A stretch of DNA of 64,000 nt, taken from positions 1,621,811 through 1,685,810 of the forward strand of contig NZ_GL985606.1 in NCBI RefSeq assembly GCF_000220835.1. Direction: 5' to 3'. Positions 26,173-36,336 of this stretch are shown here, piece after piece. The translations under genes were made by a program, and so were the position numbers. The stretch is from Actinomyces sp. oral taxon 448 str. F0400 (GTDB lineage: Bacteria > Actinomycetota > Actinomycetes > Actinomycetales > Actinomycetaceae). The notes below the pieces were generated by a model that saw only the letters and a program-made list of their open reading frames with translations, ran no database searches and had not been told where the DNA came from. The stretch's first letter is position 1; each line of letters opens with the position of its first letter.

Positions 26173-27447
26173 TCAGCGGGAGAGGACCAGGACGACGTTG
26201 TGACCGCCGAAGCCGAAGGATGTGCTCACCGCCGTCGTGAGTCCGGGGGCCCGGCGCCCGTGCGGCCCCACGATATCGAGACCGAGTCGGCTGATCTCGG
26301 GGTCGATTCCGCCGGGCAGGAGCGTCGGGGGCAGCCACTCCTCGTTCAGAGCCATGACCGTCAGAACCGCTTCCAGGCCGCCCGCTCCCCCCAGAAGGTG
26401 GCCGGTGAGCGACTTGGTGGCCGAGACCGCTGCGCCCGGCATCGTACGCGCCAGGACCTCGGCCTCGACTCGGTCCCCGACAGGGGTGGACGTCGCGTGC
26501 GCGTTGACGTGCCCGACGCGCCCGGAGGGAATGCCCGAGCGCTCCAGGGCCAGGTGCAGCGCGCGCTCCTGCTGAGCCCCTCCCGGTTCGGGCCGGGCGA
26601 CGTCGAAGGCGTCCGCCGTGACCGCGGCGCCGGCCAGGACGGCGAGAACTCGGGCTCCCCGGGCCTTCGCGTGGGCCGCGGACTCGAGGACGAGCACGCC
26701 CGCGCCCTCCCCGAGCACGAAGCCGTCGCGGTCGGGAGCGAAGGGGCGACTGGCGGTGGACGGGTCGTCGTTGCGCCTCGAGAGCGCTCGCATGGAGGCG
26801 AAGGCCGCCACGGCCATGGGATGCAGCGCCGCGTCGGTTCCGCCGGCTACGACGATGTCGGCGCGTCCCAGCGCGATGAGATCCGCGCCGTAGGCGATGG
26901 CCTCGGCCCCCGAGGCGCAGGCCGACACGGGGGAGTGGACGCCGCCTCGAGCTCCGAGCTCGATGCCGATGGCAGCGGCGGGCGCGTTGGGCATGAGGGC
27001 GGGTATCGCCGTGGGCGGAACCCGACGCGGCCCATGTTCGCGCGCGGTGTCCCAGGCCTCCATGACGGAGCGGACCGGCCCCATTCCGGGTGAGAGCGAT
27101 ACGGCCAGCCGCTCACTGTCGACTTCGGGGCTGCCGGCCCGCTCCCATGCCTCGCGGGAGGCCAGCAGGGCGCATTGGCTGGCACGGTCCAGGCGTCGGC
27201 GCTCCCGAGGCGTCAGCAGAGGCGTCGGTTCGACGCTCAGCGGAGCCGCGAGCCTAACCGGCAGTTGCGGGTCCAGCGTCGGCGATGCGTCGAACCTACG
27301 GACCGCGCACTGTGATGCGCGCAGGGCTGCCCATGTGGAGGCGACGTCACCGCCCAGGGGGTTGGTGGTGCCCAGCCCGGTCACAACGACTGCACGGTCG
27401 GGCCGGCCGCCGATCCCGGGACCTCTCGGGAGGGCCGTAGGAGTCAC
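26173..27447 (-). CDS. fabF: Beta-ketoacyl-ACP synthase II
   Basis: Condensing enzyme that elongates acyl-ACP with malonyl-ACP. The thiolase-fold catalytic residues are present: Cys in SACASG (near 177), His in NAHATSTPVGD and His in SLTGHLLGGAGG, with the C-terminal FGFGGHN. The 424-residue length is normal. It begins 1 nt after the acpP stop, so the pair is co-transcribed. The active Cys sits in SACASG rather than the more usual TACASG. Confidence 0.94.
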   Translation of the reverse strand: MTPTALPRGPGIGGRPDRAVVVTGLGTTNPLGGDVASTWAALRASQCAVRRFDASPTLDPQLPVRLAAPLSVEPTPLLTPRERRRLDRASQCALLASREAWERAGSPEVDSERLAVSLSPGMGPVRSVMEAWDTAREHGPRRVPPTAIPALMPNAPAAAIGIELGARGGVHSPVSACASGAEAIAYGADLIALGRADIVVAGGTDAALHPMAVAAFASMRALSRRNDDPSTASRPFAPDRDGFVLGEGAGVLVLESAAHAKARGARVLAVLAGAAVTADAFDVARPEPGGAQQERALHLALERSGIPSGRVGHVNAHATSTPVGDRVEAEVLARTMPGAAVSATKSLTGHLLGGAGGLEAVLTVMALNEEWLPPTLLPGGIDPEISRLGLDIVGPHGRRAPGLTTAVSTSFGFGGHNVVLVLSR

Positions 27448-27448
27448 C

Positions 27449-27697
27449 TCACGCCTTCTGCTCGGCCACGAGGTCGACCAGCGCGCCCACCGTCGGCAGG
27501 GTGGTGATCAGGGAGTCGTCCAGGGTCACTCCCAGACGCTCCTCGACCTGAGTGGCGATGGTGAGCAGGCCGAGAGAGTCGATGTCGAGGTCGTCGACGA
27601 AGCGCGACTCCCGGTCGACGAGCGCGGCCTCCACTCCGGCCTCCTCGGCGGTGATCTCGGTGACGACGGTGAGGATGTCGATGGGCATGTCAGCCAT
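27449..27697 (-). CDS. acpP: Acyl carrier protein
   Basis: Carries growing acyl chains on a 4'-phosphopantetheine arm. The 82-residue acidic product has the attachment Ser in DLDIDSLGLL (Ser near 41), with the four-helix pattern and VDDLDID-type acidic helix. The residues after the Ser (GLLTI) differ from the usual DxVEL. The ATG at 27697 has GGAGG upstream; the frame is open further upstream but does not resemble ACP. Confidence 0.94.
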   Translation of the reverse strand: MADMPIDILTVVTEITAEEAGVEAALVDRESRFVDDLDIDSLGLLTIATQVEERLGVTLDDSLITTLPTVGALVDLVAEQKA

Positions 27698-27824
27698 GAG
27701 GGCCTCCTTCGGCTCGGTCCGAACGGCACGGCGCCGCTGCGGGCACCATTGTCGCCCACCGTCGGGGCCCGCTGACCGGCGGGATCCGACGGACGGTTGC
27801 GACCCGGTCGACACGGCGGCGTCC

Positions 27825-29021
27825 TCAGTCGTCCGAGTCCGCGTCCAGGCGGCTGATAATGACGGCCATGTGGAGCATGAGTCCATCGCGCGGGTCGGTG
27901 GCGTCCCAGCCGACCTGTTCGCTGACGCGTCCCAGCCGATAGCGGACGGTGTTGGCGTGCACGAACAGGGTGCGGGCGGTGGCCTCCAGACTCCCGCCCA
28001 GCGCCAGGTAGGTCGCCACTGTTTCCTCGAAGGGCGAACCCATGACGTGCAGAGGTCGACCGACCAGGGCGGTGATCTGTTCGGCGGCCAGTTCGTCGCC
28101 GGCCAGGAGCCGTTCGGGCAGCAGATCGTCGGCGTGGACGGGGTTGGGCGCCTCGGCCCACCCGGGGAGCGCCCGCAGGCCCGCCAGCGCCGATCGCAGG
28201 GAGCGGCCGGCCTGGCTGATACCGGCGACGACGGGGCCGATGACGGCGGCGGCATCGAGTTTTCCCGCCACTTCGAGCGCCACCTTGTCGATGGCCTGAT
28301 CAGGATCGGCCCTCCTGCTCTTCAGAGGACGCACGCTCGGCGGTGTGGGCGGCCCTCCCAGGACCACGATGACGGAGTCCCCGCGCACCGAGACCAGGCT
28401 GTCGGTGGTGATCTGACGGCAAGTGTGGCGCAGGTGAGAGGTCGCCATGGCGTCCAGTCCCGTACGGGCCGCGATGGCGACCACGGGGCCGGTGCCGCGC
28501 CAGCCGGCGGTGCCGGCCCTGCTAGCGGCGTCCGAGGGGGAGTCGTGAAGCATCGCGTCCACGGCGACGGATTCCAGGCGCGCGTCCCAGGCTCCGCGGG
28601 CCTCGGCGGCGTGCGCATACACCTCGGCGGCGGCGAAGCCGACGTCGCGTCCGAATGTCAGCACCAGAATACGGACCGCATTGTGGTCCTGCGCGGGGAC
28701 CACCTGGGGCGCTTCGTCGACGACGACGTCCAGGACGGTGCGCACCAGCGCCAGGGTCTGCTCGAGCGTGATGGTGCCGGTCAGCGCGGCGGGCGCCACG
28801 TTGAAGATGCGCGACGGCATGACGGCAGCGTCGGGCGTCTCCACGGAGTCCACGAACATCGTCACGCCCAGGCGTGCGACGGACTCGATCTGGCGTCTGG
28901 GCGCCTCGGGCAGCGTGCGGTACCACGGGTGCGCGGCGCTGATGCGATCGAGGGAGTGTTCGATAATGATGTTCTGTGCCTGCCTCAGGGAAGCCACTGC
29001 AGGGGTGCTGAGCTCATCCAT
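27825..29021 (-). CDS. fasR: PucR-type transcriptional regulator, FasR-like
   Basis: The roughly 398-residue protein ends in a PucR C-terminal helix-turn-helix (TYLALGGSLEATARTLFVHANTVRYRLGRV). A GGDEF-like/CdaR-type middle region precedes it, including VSVRGDSVIVVLGG. In Streptomyces a PucR-family regulator, FasR, sits beside and activates the fabD-fabH-acpP-fabF operon. The position here, directly upstream of acpP-fabF, supports the same role by analogy. Start is uncertain: the ATG at 29021 was taken, while a GTG at 29042 would add 7 residues; neither has a strong ribosome site. Confidence 0.82.
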   Translation of the reverse strand: MDELSTPAVASLRQAQNIIIEHSLDRISAAHPWYRTLPEAPRRQIESVARLGVTMFVDSVETPDAAVMPSRIFNVAPAALTGTITLEQTLALVRTVLDVVVDEAPQVVPAQDHNAVRILVLTFGRDVGFAAAEVYAHAAEARGAWDARLESVAVDAMLHDSPSDAASRAGTAGWRGTGPVVAIAARTGLDAMATSHLRHTCRQITTDSLVSVRGDSVIVVLGGPPTPPSVRPLKSRRADPDQAIDKVALEVAGKLDAAAVIGPVVAGISQAGRSLRSALAGLRALPGWAEAPNPVHADDLLPERLLAGDELAAEQITALVGRPLHVMGSPFEETVATYLALGGSLEATARTLFVHANTVRYRLGRVSEQVGWDATDPRDGLMLHMAVIISRLDADSDD

Positions 29022-29269
29022 ACTGTGGATGGTACAGAGCACTCTTTGCGGAAGCGGGCTTCCCTACCCCCGGGCAGGATGCTGCTGCCCGAGCGCCGGG
29101 GCGCGCGCCGCGGCCTAAGGCGTCACGGCATCTTATCGGTGCCTCCTCGCCTTCTGGGGGCGGGTAGTGTGGCCCACGGCATGGATGCGGGGCGGCGTGC
29201 CCGCCCGGTCCGCCGGGTCCGGTTGAGACGACGCGCGGTACATTCGCAGAAGCAGGAGCAGGAGCAACG

Positions 29270-30745
29270 ATGACACGAGCCACCCGCACCGAGGAGGACC
29301 TTCTCGGAGCGCGTCAGGTCCCCCTGGAGGCCTACTGGGGCGTCCACACGCTGCGGGCCACGGAGAATTACCGCATCTCCGGATCGACCGTCGGCGAGGA
29401 GCCGGCCTTTGTGCGCGGCATGGTTCAGGTCAAGAAGGCCTCAGCCCTGGCCAACCGGGAACTGGGCACCCTCACCTCCGAAGTGGCGGAGGCCATCGTG
29501 TGGGCATGCGATCAGATCCTGGAAGCCGACCGGTGCCTCGACCAGTTCCCCATCGACGTCTTCCAAGGCGGCGCGGGAACGAGTCTCAACATGAACACCA
29601 ACGAGGTTGTCGCCAACCTCGCCCTGGAGCACCTGGGCTATGCCAAGGGCCGTTACGACATCGTCCACCCCAACGACCACGTCAACAAGTCCCAGTCGAC
29701 CAACGACGCCTACCCCACGGGCTTCCGGCTGGGCCTGTACGCGGCGGTGCAGGCCCTGGAGGCGGAGCTGTGCGAACTCATCGACGCCATTCTGGGCAAG
29801 TCACGGCAGTTCGCCGACGTGCTCAAAATGGGGCGCACCCAGCTGCAGGATGCGGTGCCGATGAGCCTGGGGCAGGAGTTCAAGGCCTTCGCCGTGCTCC
29901 TGGATGAGGAGGTCGAGCGTCTCATCCACAACTCCGACCTGCTTCTGGAGGTCAACCTGGGTGCCACGGCCATCGGTACGGGGCTCAATACCCCTCCGGG
30001 GTACCAGGAGGCGGCGGTGCGTCACCTGCGCGAGATCACGGGCCTGGATATCAAGGGGGCCGCGAATCTCCTCGAGGCCACGAGTGACACCGGCGCCTAC
30101 GTCTCCATGCACGCCGCGATCAAGCGCCTGGCGGTCAAGCTCTCCAAGATCTGCAACGACCTGCGTCTGCTGTCATCCGGCCCGCGGGCGGGCCTGGGAG
30201 AGATCCGCCTGCCGGAGAGGGCGGCCGGCTCCTCGATCATGCCGGCGAAGGTCAACCCCGTGATTCCCGAGGTCGTCAACCAGGTGTGCTTCAAGGTCAT
30301 CGGCAACGACGTCGCGCTGACCTTCGCCGCCGAGGCGGGGCAGCTCCAGCTCAATGTCATGGAGCCGGTCATCGGTCAGACGAGCTTCGAGTCGATCAGT
30401 CTTCTGCGCAATGCGATGCGTACGCTGCGCGAGCTGTGCATCATCGGTATCGAGGCGAACGAAGCGGTGTGCCGTGATAACGTGCTGGGTTCCATCGGCA
30501 TCGTCACCTACCTCAATGAGGTTATCGGCCACCACAACGGCGACCTGGTGGGACGCGAGTGCGCATGCTCGGGCCGTAGCGTGCGGGAGGTGGTTCTGGA
30601 GATGGGGTTGCTGGACGAGGACGTCCTCGACGAGCTGCTCAGTGTGGAGAACCTTTTACGGCCCCGCTACCGGGACACGAGCCACTACTCCGGCTCCGAT
30701 CCGTCGGTGCCGGTGGACGGGACGCCACCGGAGCAGGATCGGTAG
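29270..30745 (+). CDS. aspA: Aspartate ammonia-lyase
   Basis: Reversible deamination of L-aspartate to fumarate. The 491-residue product has the fumarase/aspartase superfamily segments [25 protein letters not shown], the TALGQEF-like [14 protein letters not shown] and the signature loop [12 protein letters not shown] with the catalytic Ser. Features such as [11 protein letters not shown] favour aspartase over fumarase. GGAGCAACG lies upstream of the ATG. It is transcribed alone, convergent with aceE. Confidence 0.93.
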   Translation: MTRATRTEEDLLGARQVPLEAYWGVHTLRATENYRISGSTVGEEPAFVRGMVQVKKASALANRELGTLTSEVAEAIVWACDQILEADRCLDQFPIDVFQGGAGTSLNMNTNEVVANLALEHLGYAKGRYDIVHPNDHVNKSQSTNDAYPTGFRLGLYAAVQALEAELCELIDAILGKSRQFADVLKMGRTQLQDAVPMSLGQEFKAFAVLLDEEVERLIHNSDLLLEVNLGATAIGTGLNTPPGYQEAAVRHLREITGLDIKGAANLLEATSDTGAYVSMHAAIKRLAVKLSKICNDLRLLSSGPRAGLGEIRLPERAAGSSIMPAKVNPVIPEVVNQVCFKVIGNDVALTFAAEAGQLQLNVMEPVIGQTSFESISLLRNAMRTLRELCIIGIEANEAVCRDNVLGSIGIVTYLNEVIGHHNGDLVGRECACSGRSVREVVLEMGLLDEDVLDELLSVENLLRPRYRDTSHYSGSDPSVPVDGTPPEQDR

Positions 30746-30757
30746 CCCGGAGCGGTG

Positions 30758-30796
30758 GAGGCCGTCGCGCGTCGCATCTGGCGGGGCGACGGCCTC
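30758..30796. terminator. Hairpin terminator between aspA and aceE
   Basis: GAGGCCGTCGC (30758-30768) pairs perfectly with GCGACGGCCTC (30786-30796) across a 17-nt loop, 13 nt after the aspA stop. aceE converges from the other side, so it may serve both transcripts. Confidence 0.7.
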
Positions 30797-30924
30797 GGAC
30801 GGGGGGTGCCGCGCAGCCGCACGCTCGTATTGCGCGGGTGCGATGCGGCCCCTGCCCGTGGCCGGCGGGACAGGGCCCAGAGCCCCTGCCCGCCCGCACG
30901 AGTCGTACGGAGACGTTCTGCGGT

Positions 30925-33672
30925 TCAGGAGTCGCCGCCCTGGGCGCCCGAGCGTCCCGCGTTCACGTTGCCCAGGTCGTAGCGCTCCACGGCTCGCCGT
31001 ACCGCGCTGCGGTCGAACCGACCCTCGTCGGCGAGGGCCCGAAGCGCCTTGACGACGACTGATTCGGCATCGATGAGGTAGTGACGACGGGCAGCGGCCC
31101 GCGTGTCGGAGAATCCGTAGCCGTCGGCCCCCAGGACGTCATAGCGGCCGGGAACCCAGGGGCGGATGAGGTCGGGCAGAGCGTGGTCGAAGTCGCTGGT
31201 GGCGATGAAGGGCCCCTGCGCTCCGGTGAGCTTGTCGACCAGGTAGGGCACGCGCTGAGCACCCGACAGGAGATTCTCCCGCTCCACTGCGAGCGCCTCG
31301 CGGCGCAGCTCGCCCCAGGAGGTCACCGACCACACCGAGGCGCGCACGTTCCAGTCCTCGACCAGGAGGCGGCGGGCCTCGAGGACCCACGGCACGGCCA
31401 CGCCGGAGGCGAGCAGCTGGACCTCGGGTCCATCGCCCTCGGGAGCGTCGGCGATCTTGTGGATACCCTTGATGATGCCCTCGACGTCGACCCCGGCCGG
31501 CTCGGCGGGCTGGACCATCGGCTCGTTGTAAACCGTCAGGTAGTACATGACGTCGCGATTGCGGTTCGTCTCCGGGCCGTACCAGCGTTCCAGAGCGTCG
31601 CGCACGATGTGCCGGATCTCGTAGGCGTAGGCCGGATCGTAGGAGACGAACGCATCGTTCGTCCAGGCCAGGAGCGGGGAGTGGCCATCCATGTGCTGGG
31701 TGCCCTCACCGGTCAGGGTCGTGCGTCCCGCCGTCGCGCCGATGACGAAGCCGCGGGTCAGCTGGTCCCCTGCGGCCCACAGCTGGTCGCCGGTGCGCTG
31801 GAAGCCGAACATGGAGTAGAAGATGTAGACGGGGATCATCGGCTGGCCGTGGGTGGCATAGCTCGTGCCCGCGACCTGGAATAGCGAGGCGCTTCCGGCC
31901 TCGTTGATGCCGGTGTGCATGATCTGTCCGGATTCGGATTCACGGTAGGACAGCATCATGTCGGCGTCCACCGGCGTGTAACTCTGCCCCTGGGTGTTGA
32001 AGATCTTCTTGGTGGGGAAGAGGGATTCCAGGCCGAAGGTGCGCGACTCGTCGGGGACGATCGGCACGATGCGTCGTCCGATGTTCTTATCCTTGATGAG
32101 TTCCTTGAGCAGACGCACGAAGGCCATTGTCGAGGCGACCTCCTGCTTGCCCGAACCGCCCTTGAGAATGCTGTAGGTCTTGTCTCCGGGCAGCTCGAGA
32201 CGGGAGCCGACGTCACGGCGCTCGGGCAGAAAACCGCCGAGCTGCTGGCGACGCTCGAGCATGTAGAGCAGCGCCGGGTCATCGGGGTCGGGCCGGTAGT
32301 AGGGGGGCATGTAGGGGTCGGCCTCGAGCGCCTCGTCCGTAATCGGGATGTGCAGACGGTCCCGCAGACCCTTGAGGTCGTCAACCTTGAGCTTCTTCAT
32401 CTGGTGGGTGGCATTGCGCCCGGCGAAGTGGGAACCCAGGAGGTAGCCCTTGACGGTGTGGGCGAGGATGACCGTGGGCTGCCCCTTGTGCTCGGTGGCG
32501 GCCTTGTAGGCGGCGTACATCTTGCGGTAGTCGTTGCCGCCGCGTTGAAGGGCCCAAATCTCGTCGTCGGTCCAGTCCTTGACCAGCTCGGCCGTGCGCG
32601 GGTCCCGGCCGAAGAAGTGCTTGCGCACGTAGGCGCCGTCATTGGCCTTGAAGGTCTGGTAGTCGCCGTCGAGGGTCTCCATCATGAGGTGCTCGAGGGC
32701 GTGGTCCTTGTCGGCGGCCAGCAGCTGGTCCCAGCCGCGGCCCCAGATCACCTTGATGACATTCCAGCCGGCACCCTTGAAGAAGGCCTCGAGCTCCTGA
32801 ATGATCTTGCCGTTGCCACGCACGGGGCCGTCGAGGCGCTGCAGATTGCAGTTGATGACGAAGGTGAGATTGTCCAACTGCTGGGAGGCGGCCAGCTGGA
32901 GCATGCCGCGAGATTCGGGCTCGTCCATCTCGCCGTCGCCCAGGAATGCCCAAGTGCGCTGGGCGGAGGTGTCCTTGATGCCCGCGCCGGCGAGATACCT
33001 GTCGAACCAGGCCTGGTAGATGGCCTCGGAGGGGCCCAGACCCATGGAGACGGTGGGGTACTCCCAGAAATCGTTCATGCGGCGCGGGTGCGGGTAGGAG
33101 GGCAGTCCGCGGCCGCCGGCGGGCCTGGAGTACTCCTGACGGAAACCATCCAGGTCGGCCTCGCTCAGACGTCCCTCGAGGAAGGCTCGGGCGTAATTGC
33201 CGGGAGAGGCGTGGCCCTGGAAGAAGATGTGATCCCCGCCCCCGGGATGGTTCTTGCCGCGGAAGAAGTGGTTCATGCCGACTTCGTAGAGCGTGGCGGT
33301 CGAGGCGTAGGAGGAGATGTGCCCGCCCACGCCCACTCCGGGGCGCTGGGCGCGCGTGACCATGACGGCCGCGTTCCAGCGCAACCAGCGGCGGTAGGTG
33401 CGCTCGGCATCCTCATCGCCAGGGAAGTAGGGCTCGTTCTCCACCGAGATCGTGTTGACGTAGGGAGTGGCGATCTGCACGGGAAGAACGACGTTCTTCT
33501 TGCGGGCCTCCGCGAGCATCGACAGGAGGATGTAGCGAGCCCGCGGCCCACCCTTCTCCTGGATGAGGGCGTCGAGAGACTCGTGCCACTCCCTGGTCTC
33601 CTCCGGGTCGTTGTCGGTGACTTTGGTCAGAAGGCCGTCGATCAGCGGTGTGGAGTCACTGGTGGGGCTCAC
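30925..33672 (-). CDS. aceE: Pyruvate dehydrogenase E1 component, homodimeric
   Basis: Thiamine-diphosphate enzyme that decarboxylates pyruvate and reductively acetylates the E2 lipoyl domain. The 915-residue single-chain form is the one used by actinobacteria and enterobacteria. Visible segments include [33 protein letters not shown], the ThDP motif [11 protein letters not shown] with [15 protein letters not shown], and [19 protein letters not shown] [12 protein letters not shown]. The start [13 protein letters not shown] is typical. It is divergent from a DUF3052 gene, a conserved actinobacterial pairing. Confidence 0.96.
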   Translation of the reverse strand: MSPTSDSTPLIDGLLTKVTDNDPEETREWHESLDALIQEKGGPRARYILLSMLAEARKKNVVLPVQIATPYVNTISVENEPYFPGDEDAERTYRRWLRWNAAVMVTRAQRPGVGVGGHISSYASTATLYEVGMNHFFRGKNHPGGGDHIFFQGHASPGNYARAFLEGRLSEADLDGFRQEYSRPAGGRGLPSYPHPRRMNDFWEYPTVSMGLGPSEAIYQAWFDRYLAGAGIKDTSAQRTWAFLGDGEMDEPESRGMLQLAASQQLDNLTFVINCNLQRLDGPVRGNGKIIQELEAFFKGAGWNVIKVIWGRGWDQLLAADKDHALEHLMMETLDGDYQTFKANDGAYVRKHFFGRDPRTAELVKDWTDDEIWALQRGGNDYRKMYAAYKAATEHKGQPTVILAHTVKGYLLGSHFAGRNATHQMKKLKVDDLKGLRDRLHIPITDEALEADPYMPPYYRPDPDDPALLYMLERRQQLGGFLPERRDVGSRLELPGDKTYSILKGGSGKQEVASTMAFVRLLKELIKDKNIGRRIVPIVPDESRTFGLESLFPTKKIFNTQGQSYTPVDADMMLSYRESESGQIMHTGINEAGSASLFQVAGTSYATHGQPMIPVYIFYSMFGFQRTGDQLWAAGDQLTRGFVIGATAGRTTLTGEGTQHMDGHSPLLAWTNDAFVSYDPAYAYEIRHIVRDALERWYGPETNRNRDVMYYLTVYNEPMVQPAEPAGVDVEGIIKGIHKIADAPEGDGPEVQLLASGVAVPWVLEARRLLVEDWNVRASVWSVTSWGELRREALAVERENLLSGAQRVPYLVDKLTGAQGPFIATSDFDHALPDLIRPWVPGRYDVLGADGYGFSDTRAAARRHYLIDAESVVVKALRALADEGRFDRSAVRRAVERYDLGNVNAGRSGAQGGDS

Positions 33673-33850
33673 GGGTTCCTCTTTCCTCGCGTCTGTGCGG
33701 TCCGAGTGCTCGGCGGACGGTGGACCGGCGGCGACGGGCCGGGTACCGGGCGCACCATCGGAAACCGCTCTTGACTGACGGTTCTAAATCTAGGACCTCC
33801 GAGTGGACGAGGTCTCCTCCTGACGGGAAGAAAGTCCCACTTCACGTGTG

Positions 33851-33863
33851 AGGTGAAACACCT
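33851..33863. promoter_or_regulatory. Inverted repeat in the aceE-DUF3052 divergent promoter region
   Basis: AGGTG-AAA-CACCT is a 13-bp perfect palindrome with flanking TGTGA repeats in the 350-bp gap between divergent aceE and the DUF3052 gene. It resembles an operator but I cannot name a regulator. The region also contains an AT-richer TCTAAATCTAGG stretch at 33782-33793, which may be a promoter. No gene is seen in 33673-34022. Confidence 0.3.
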
Positions 33864-34022
33864 GTGACTCGACGACGGACGCGCACCGCCCCGTGCAGCC
33901 CGTATCCGCCACAGCCGAAGGCGCGTGTGCGCTTGCGCATGGCGGCCTTCGTGGGGTGGGCTAGGCCTCACGGCTCGACAGGGCCGCGAAGGGGCGTACG
34001 CCCAGGAAGGGAGCAGACGATA

Positions 34023-34427
34023 GTGACGAGCACAGCGGGCGGGGCATTCGGCTTCGCCTCGGGCCTCACCATTCAGGAGTTCGGGTACGACGATGATGTC
34101 GATGAGAAGCTCCGCCGGGCGGCGGAGGCCGAGACCGACACCGAGCTCGTTGGTGAGGATTACGAGGACGTGGTCGATTCCGCACTCATCTGGTGGCGCC
34201 ACGACGACGGTGACGTGGACGACCTGACCGACCTGCTCGTGGACGCGCAGGCCAATCTCGACGGCGACGGCGTGCTGTGGGTGCTCACGCCCAAGGCGCG
34301 GACCACGGGTGCTGTTCCGGCCTCCGAGATCGAGGAGGCGGCGGGAACCGCCGGCATGCACGCGACGTCAGCGGCCTCGATGGGGGAGCGCTGGAGCGGC
34401 ATCCGCATCTCCAGCCGCCGACGTTGA
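34023..34427 (+). CDS. DUF3052 family protein
   Basis: A 134-residue acidic protein with FGFASGLTIQEFGYDDDVDE, the LVGEDYEDVVDSALIWWR segment, and a middle LWVLTPKAR. This is the pattern of DUF3052 proteins found next to aceE across actinobacteria. Function is unknown. The GTG at 34023 follows GGGAGCAGACG. No membrane helix or signal is seen. Confidence 0.87.
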   Translation: MTSTAGGAFGFASGLTIQEFGYDDDVDEKLRRAAEAETDTELVGEDYEDVVDSALIWWRHDDGDVDDLTDLLVDAQANLDGDGVLWVLTPKARTTGAVPASEIEEAAGTAGMHATSAASMGERWSGIRISSRRR

Positions 34428-34504
34428 GGTATTCGTCTGACTGCACGGGCCCGGTGCGCAGCTGGGCCTGGTAGCCTCGCTCGCACTCGGCCTCGAGGGG
34501 CCGT

Positions 34505-34580
34505 GGACCTGTAGCTCAGCTGGTAGAGCAACGCGTTTACACCGCGTCGGTCGTCGGTTCGAATCCGGCCGGGTCCACCA
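34505..34580 (+). tRNA. tRNA-Val (anticodon TAC)
   Basis: The acceptor GGACCTG pairs with CGGGTCC (one G-T), with D-arm AGCTCAGCTGGTAGAGC. The anticodon arm ACGCGTTTACACCGCGT carries TAC and the T-arm contains GGTTCGAATCC. The CCA end is encoded (34578-34580). Confidence 0.95.
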
Positions 34581-34904
34581 CACGTTCTTGTACGAACCGT
34601 CGGCTCGCAAGGCGGATGTGGACCCGATTCAAGCCGGTATCGCTGAGCCGCTCCTTCCCCGCTCGTAGTCCGGTAGGGCGGGACCCGCCGCCGTGCTGCG
34701 CCTCCGCCTGCGAGGAGTCGGACGTATTCTGACGTTCCGGGGGCGGTGCGCGCGGGCGCCGAGAGCCTCGGCTCTTTCCGGGCCCGACGGTCGGCTCCGC
34801 GACGATGGGCCCCGTGCGCGAGGATGACGGAATCGCGCCGCGATGCGCACCACGACTGAAACTAGAACTTTGTATTGCGCATGATATCAGGATTATCCTT
34901 GAGT
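34581..34904. other. Gene-free stretch after tRNA-Val
   Basis: No supported coding frame. The last 50 bases (about 34855-34904) are noticeably AT-richer than the rest of the window (TTTGTATTGCGCATGATATCAGGATTAT) and probably hold the promoter of the SatD-like gene; the exact -35/-10 elements are not certain. Confidence 0.45.
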
Positions 34905-35621
34905 ATGGTTGTTCGCTACGCCATCATCGCTGATATCGTCGGCTCACGCCGCCTCCCCGACCGCGAGGCCGCGCAGCGCATCTTCCTCGATGTCCTCGTC
35001 CGCGCTGGGAAGGGACTCGACCTGCCCGGGGCTCCGTACGCGACCGTGGGCGACGAGTTCCAGGCGGTCGCCTCCGATCTTGCCACGGCGCTCACCCTCA
35101 CACTGCGCACCCAGCTGCTGCTCCCCAGCAGGCTGTCCTTGCGCTTCGGCGTCGGGCGAGGCGAGGTCCGAGAGGTGGGTGTCGGCGAGGACGCTCCCAT
35201 CCGGGACGGTCCCGCCTGGTGGCTGGCGCGCGAAGCCATCGACGCCGCCCATGCCGCCCAGGACGCGGGAGTCGACTTCGTCCGCACCCGGGCGCGGCTT
35301 GACGCGGAGGAGACCGGCGGCGTCCGAGGCGGCCACGAGGACGAGGGGCCGGCCGCGACGTGCGGGATCCGTGAGCACGAGCAAGTCGTCAACGCGATGC
35401 TCACGCTCAGGGATCAGGCCGTCCAACGGATGCGCGAGCGTCCGCGTCGGCTGATGGGGCGTCTCCTCATGGGAGCCACGCAGGCGGAGGCAGCCGGCGC
35501 CGAAGGAGTCACCCAGTCGGCCGTCTCAGCGCTGGTGCGGGGAACGGGGGCGGGAGTGCTCCAGGCGCAGACCCTGCTCGCCGACCCGAACGGTGGACGG
35601 GGACGGGAGGGGCTCCGATGA
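34905..35621 (+). CDS. SatD family protein
   Basis: The 238-residue product begins MVVRYAIIADIVGSRRL, the typical SatD opening (YAIIGDIVxSR). It has PYATVGDEFQAVASD and LRFGVGRGEV, then a C-terminal helix-turn-helix-like part (GATQAEAAGAEGVTQSAVSALVRG). SatD was named in Streptococcus near acid-tolerance genes; biochemical function is unknown. The ATG at 34905 was chosen by the family start; in-frame codons 24-30 nt upstream are possible. It overlaps the next gene by 4 bp (ATGA). Confidence 0.8.
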   Translation: MVVRYAIIADIVGSRRLPDREAAQRIFLDVLVRAGKGLDLPGAPYATVGDEFQAVASDLATALTLTLRTQLLLPSRLSLRFGVGRGEVREVGVGEDAPIRDGPAWWLAREAIDAAHAAQDAGVDFVRTRARLDAEETGGVRGGHEDEGPAATCGIREHEQVVNAMLTLRDQAVQRMRERPRRLMGRLLMGATQAEAAGAEGVTQSAVSALVRGTGAGVLQAQTLLADPNGGRGREGLR

Positions 35622-36307
35622 CGGCTCTGCTGACCCTCCTGCTGGGGGCGACGGCGGTTCTCGTTCCGCCGGGAGCCTCCAGCGATCCGCGCCGCGGGGC
35701 CGGGACCCGTTCGGCGCTCGCCCAGAGCGCCGCTCTGGTTCTCGGAGTGCTGCTCGGGATCACTATCCTCCACCTGCCGTGGTGGCAGATCGCCGTGGTC
35801 GCGCTGACGGCCGGCCTCTGGGCCGCTCTGGCCCGATTCGCCCCCGGTCCCCGCGTCACCCTCGGCCGCTGGATCGCGGCGATCGCCGTCGTCGCCCTGT
35901 GCGCAGCGATTCAGGACGGGCGGGCGGGGGCCGGGGTGCAGCGCCTGGCTGACCTGTGCCGGGCTGCGGGCTGCCTCCTCCTGCTCACAACACCCGCCAA
36001 TCGCGTCGTTACCGACCTTCTCGGCATCGCCCGCGGGAAGGCTCGAACGCAGAGTACCGACGTGCTCGAACCGGAGCCGGCCCTGCGCGGCGGGCGCTGG
36101 ATCGGTCCGCTGGAACGCGTTCTCATGCTCCTGCTTGCGAGCACCGGGGCCCACCAGGCAGTCGCCGCCCTCATCGCCGCCAAAGGTGCTATCCGCTTCC
36201 CCGAGATCTCCAAGGACAGCACCGAGACCAAGGCCGAGGAGTTCCTCGTCGGCTCCCTCGCCTCGTGGACCCTCGCCGCTCTGGCCGCGGTGCTTCTGAC
36301 CCGCTGA
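35618..36307 (+). CDS. Membrane protein paired with SatD (DUF3307-like C-terminus)
   Basis: A 229-residue protein with about five hydrophobic segments. Its C-terminal half, GRWIGPLERVLMLLL followed by AKGAIRFPEI and a final helix, resembles DUF3307 proteins, which often sit beside SatD genes. Start overlaps the satD stop by 4 bp, indicating a two-gene unit. Function is unknown. Confidence 0.68.
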   Translation: MTALLTLLLGATAVLVPPGASSDPRRGAGTRSALAQSAALVLGVLLGITILHLPWWQIAVVALTAGLWAALARFAPGPRVTLGRWIAAIAVVALCAAIQDGRAGAGVQRLADLCRAAGCLLLLTTPANRVVTDLLGIARGKARTQSTDVLEPEPALRGGRWIGPLERVLMLLLASTGAHQAVAALIAAKGAIRFPEISKDSTETKAEEFLVGSLASWTLAALAAVLLTR

Positions 36308-36336
36308 GCGGCGGACTATCAGGGCGGGCTCTCAGC

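Noticed and set aside
31915..33774. A 619-codon open frame antisense to aceE
   Set aside because: Long antisense frames are expected in 70% GC DNA; the opposite strand encodes a full, clearly recognisable AceE.
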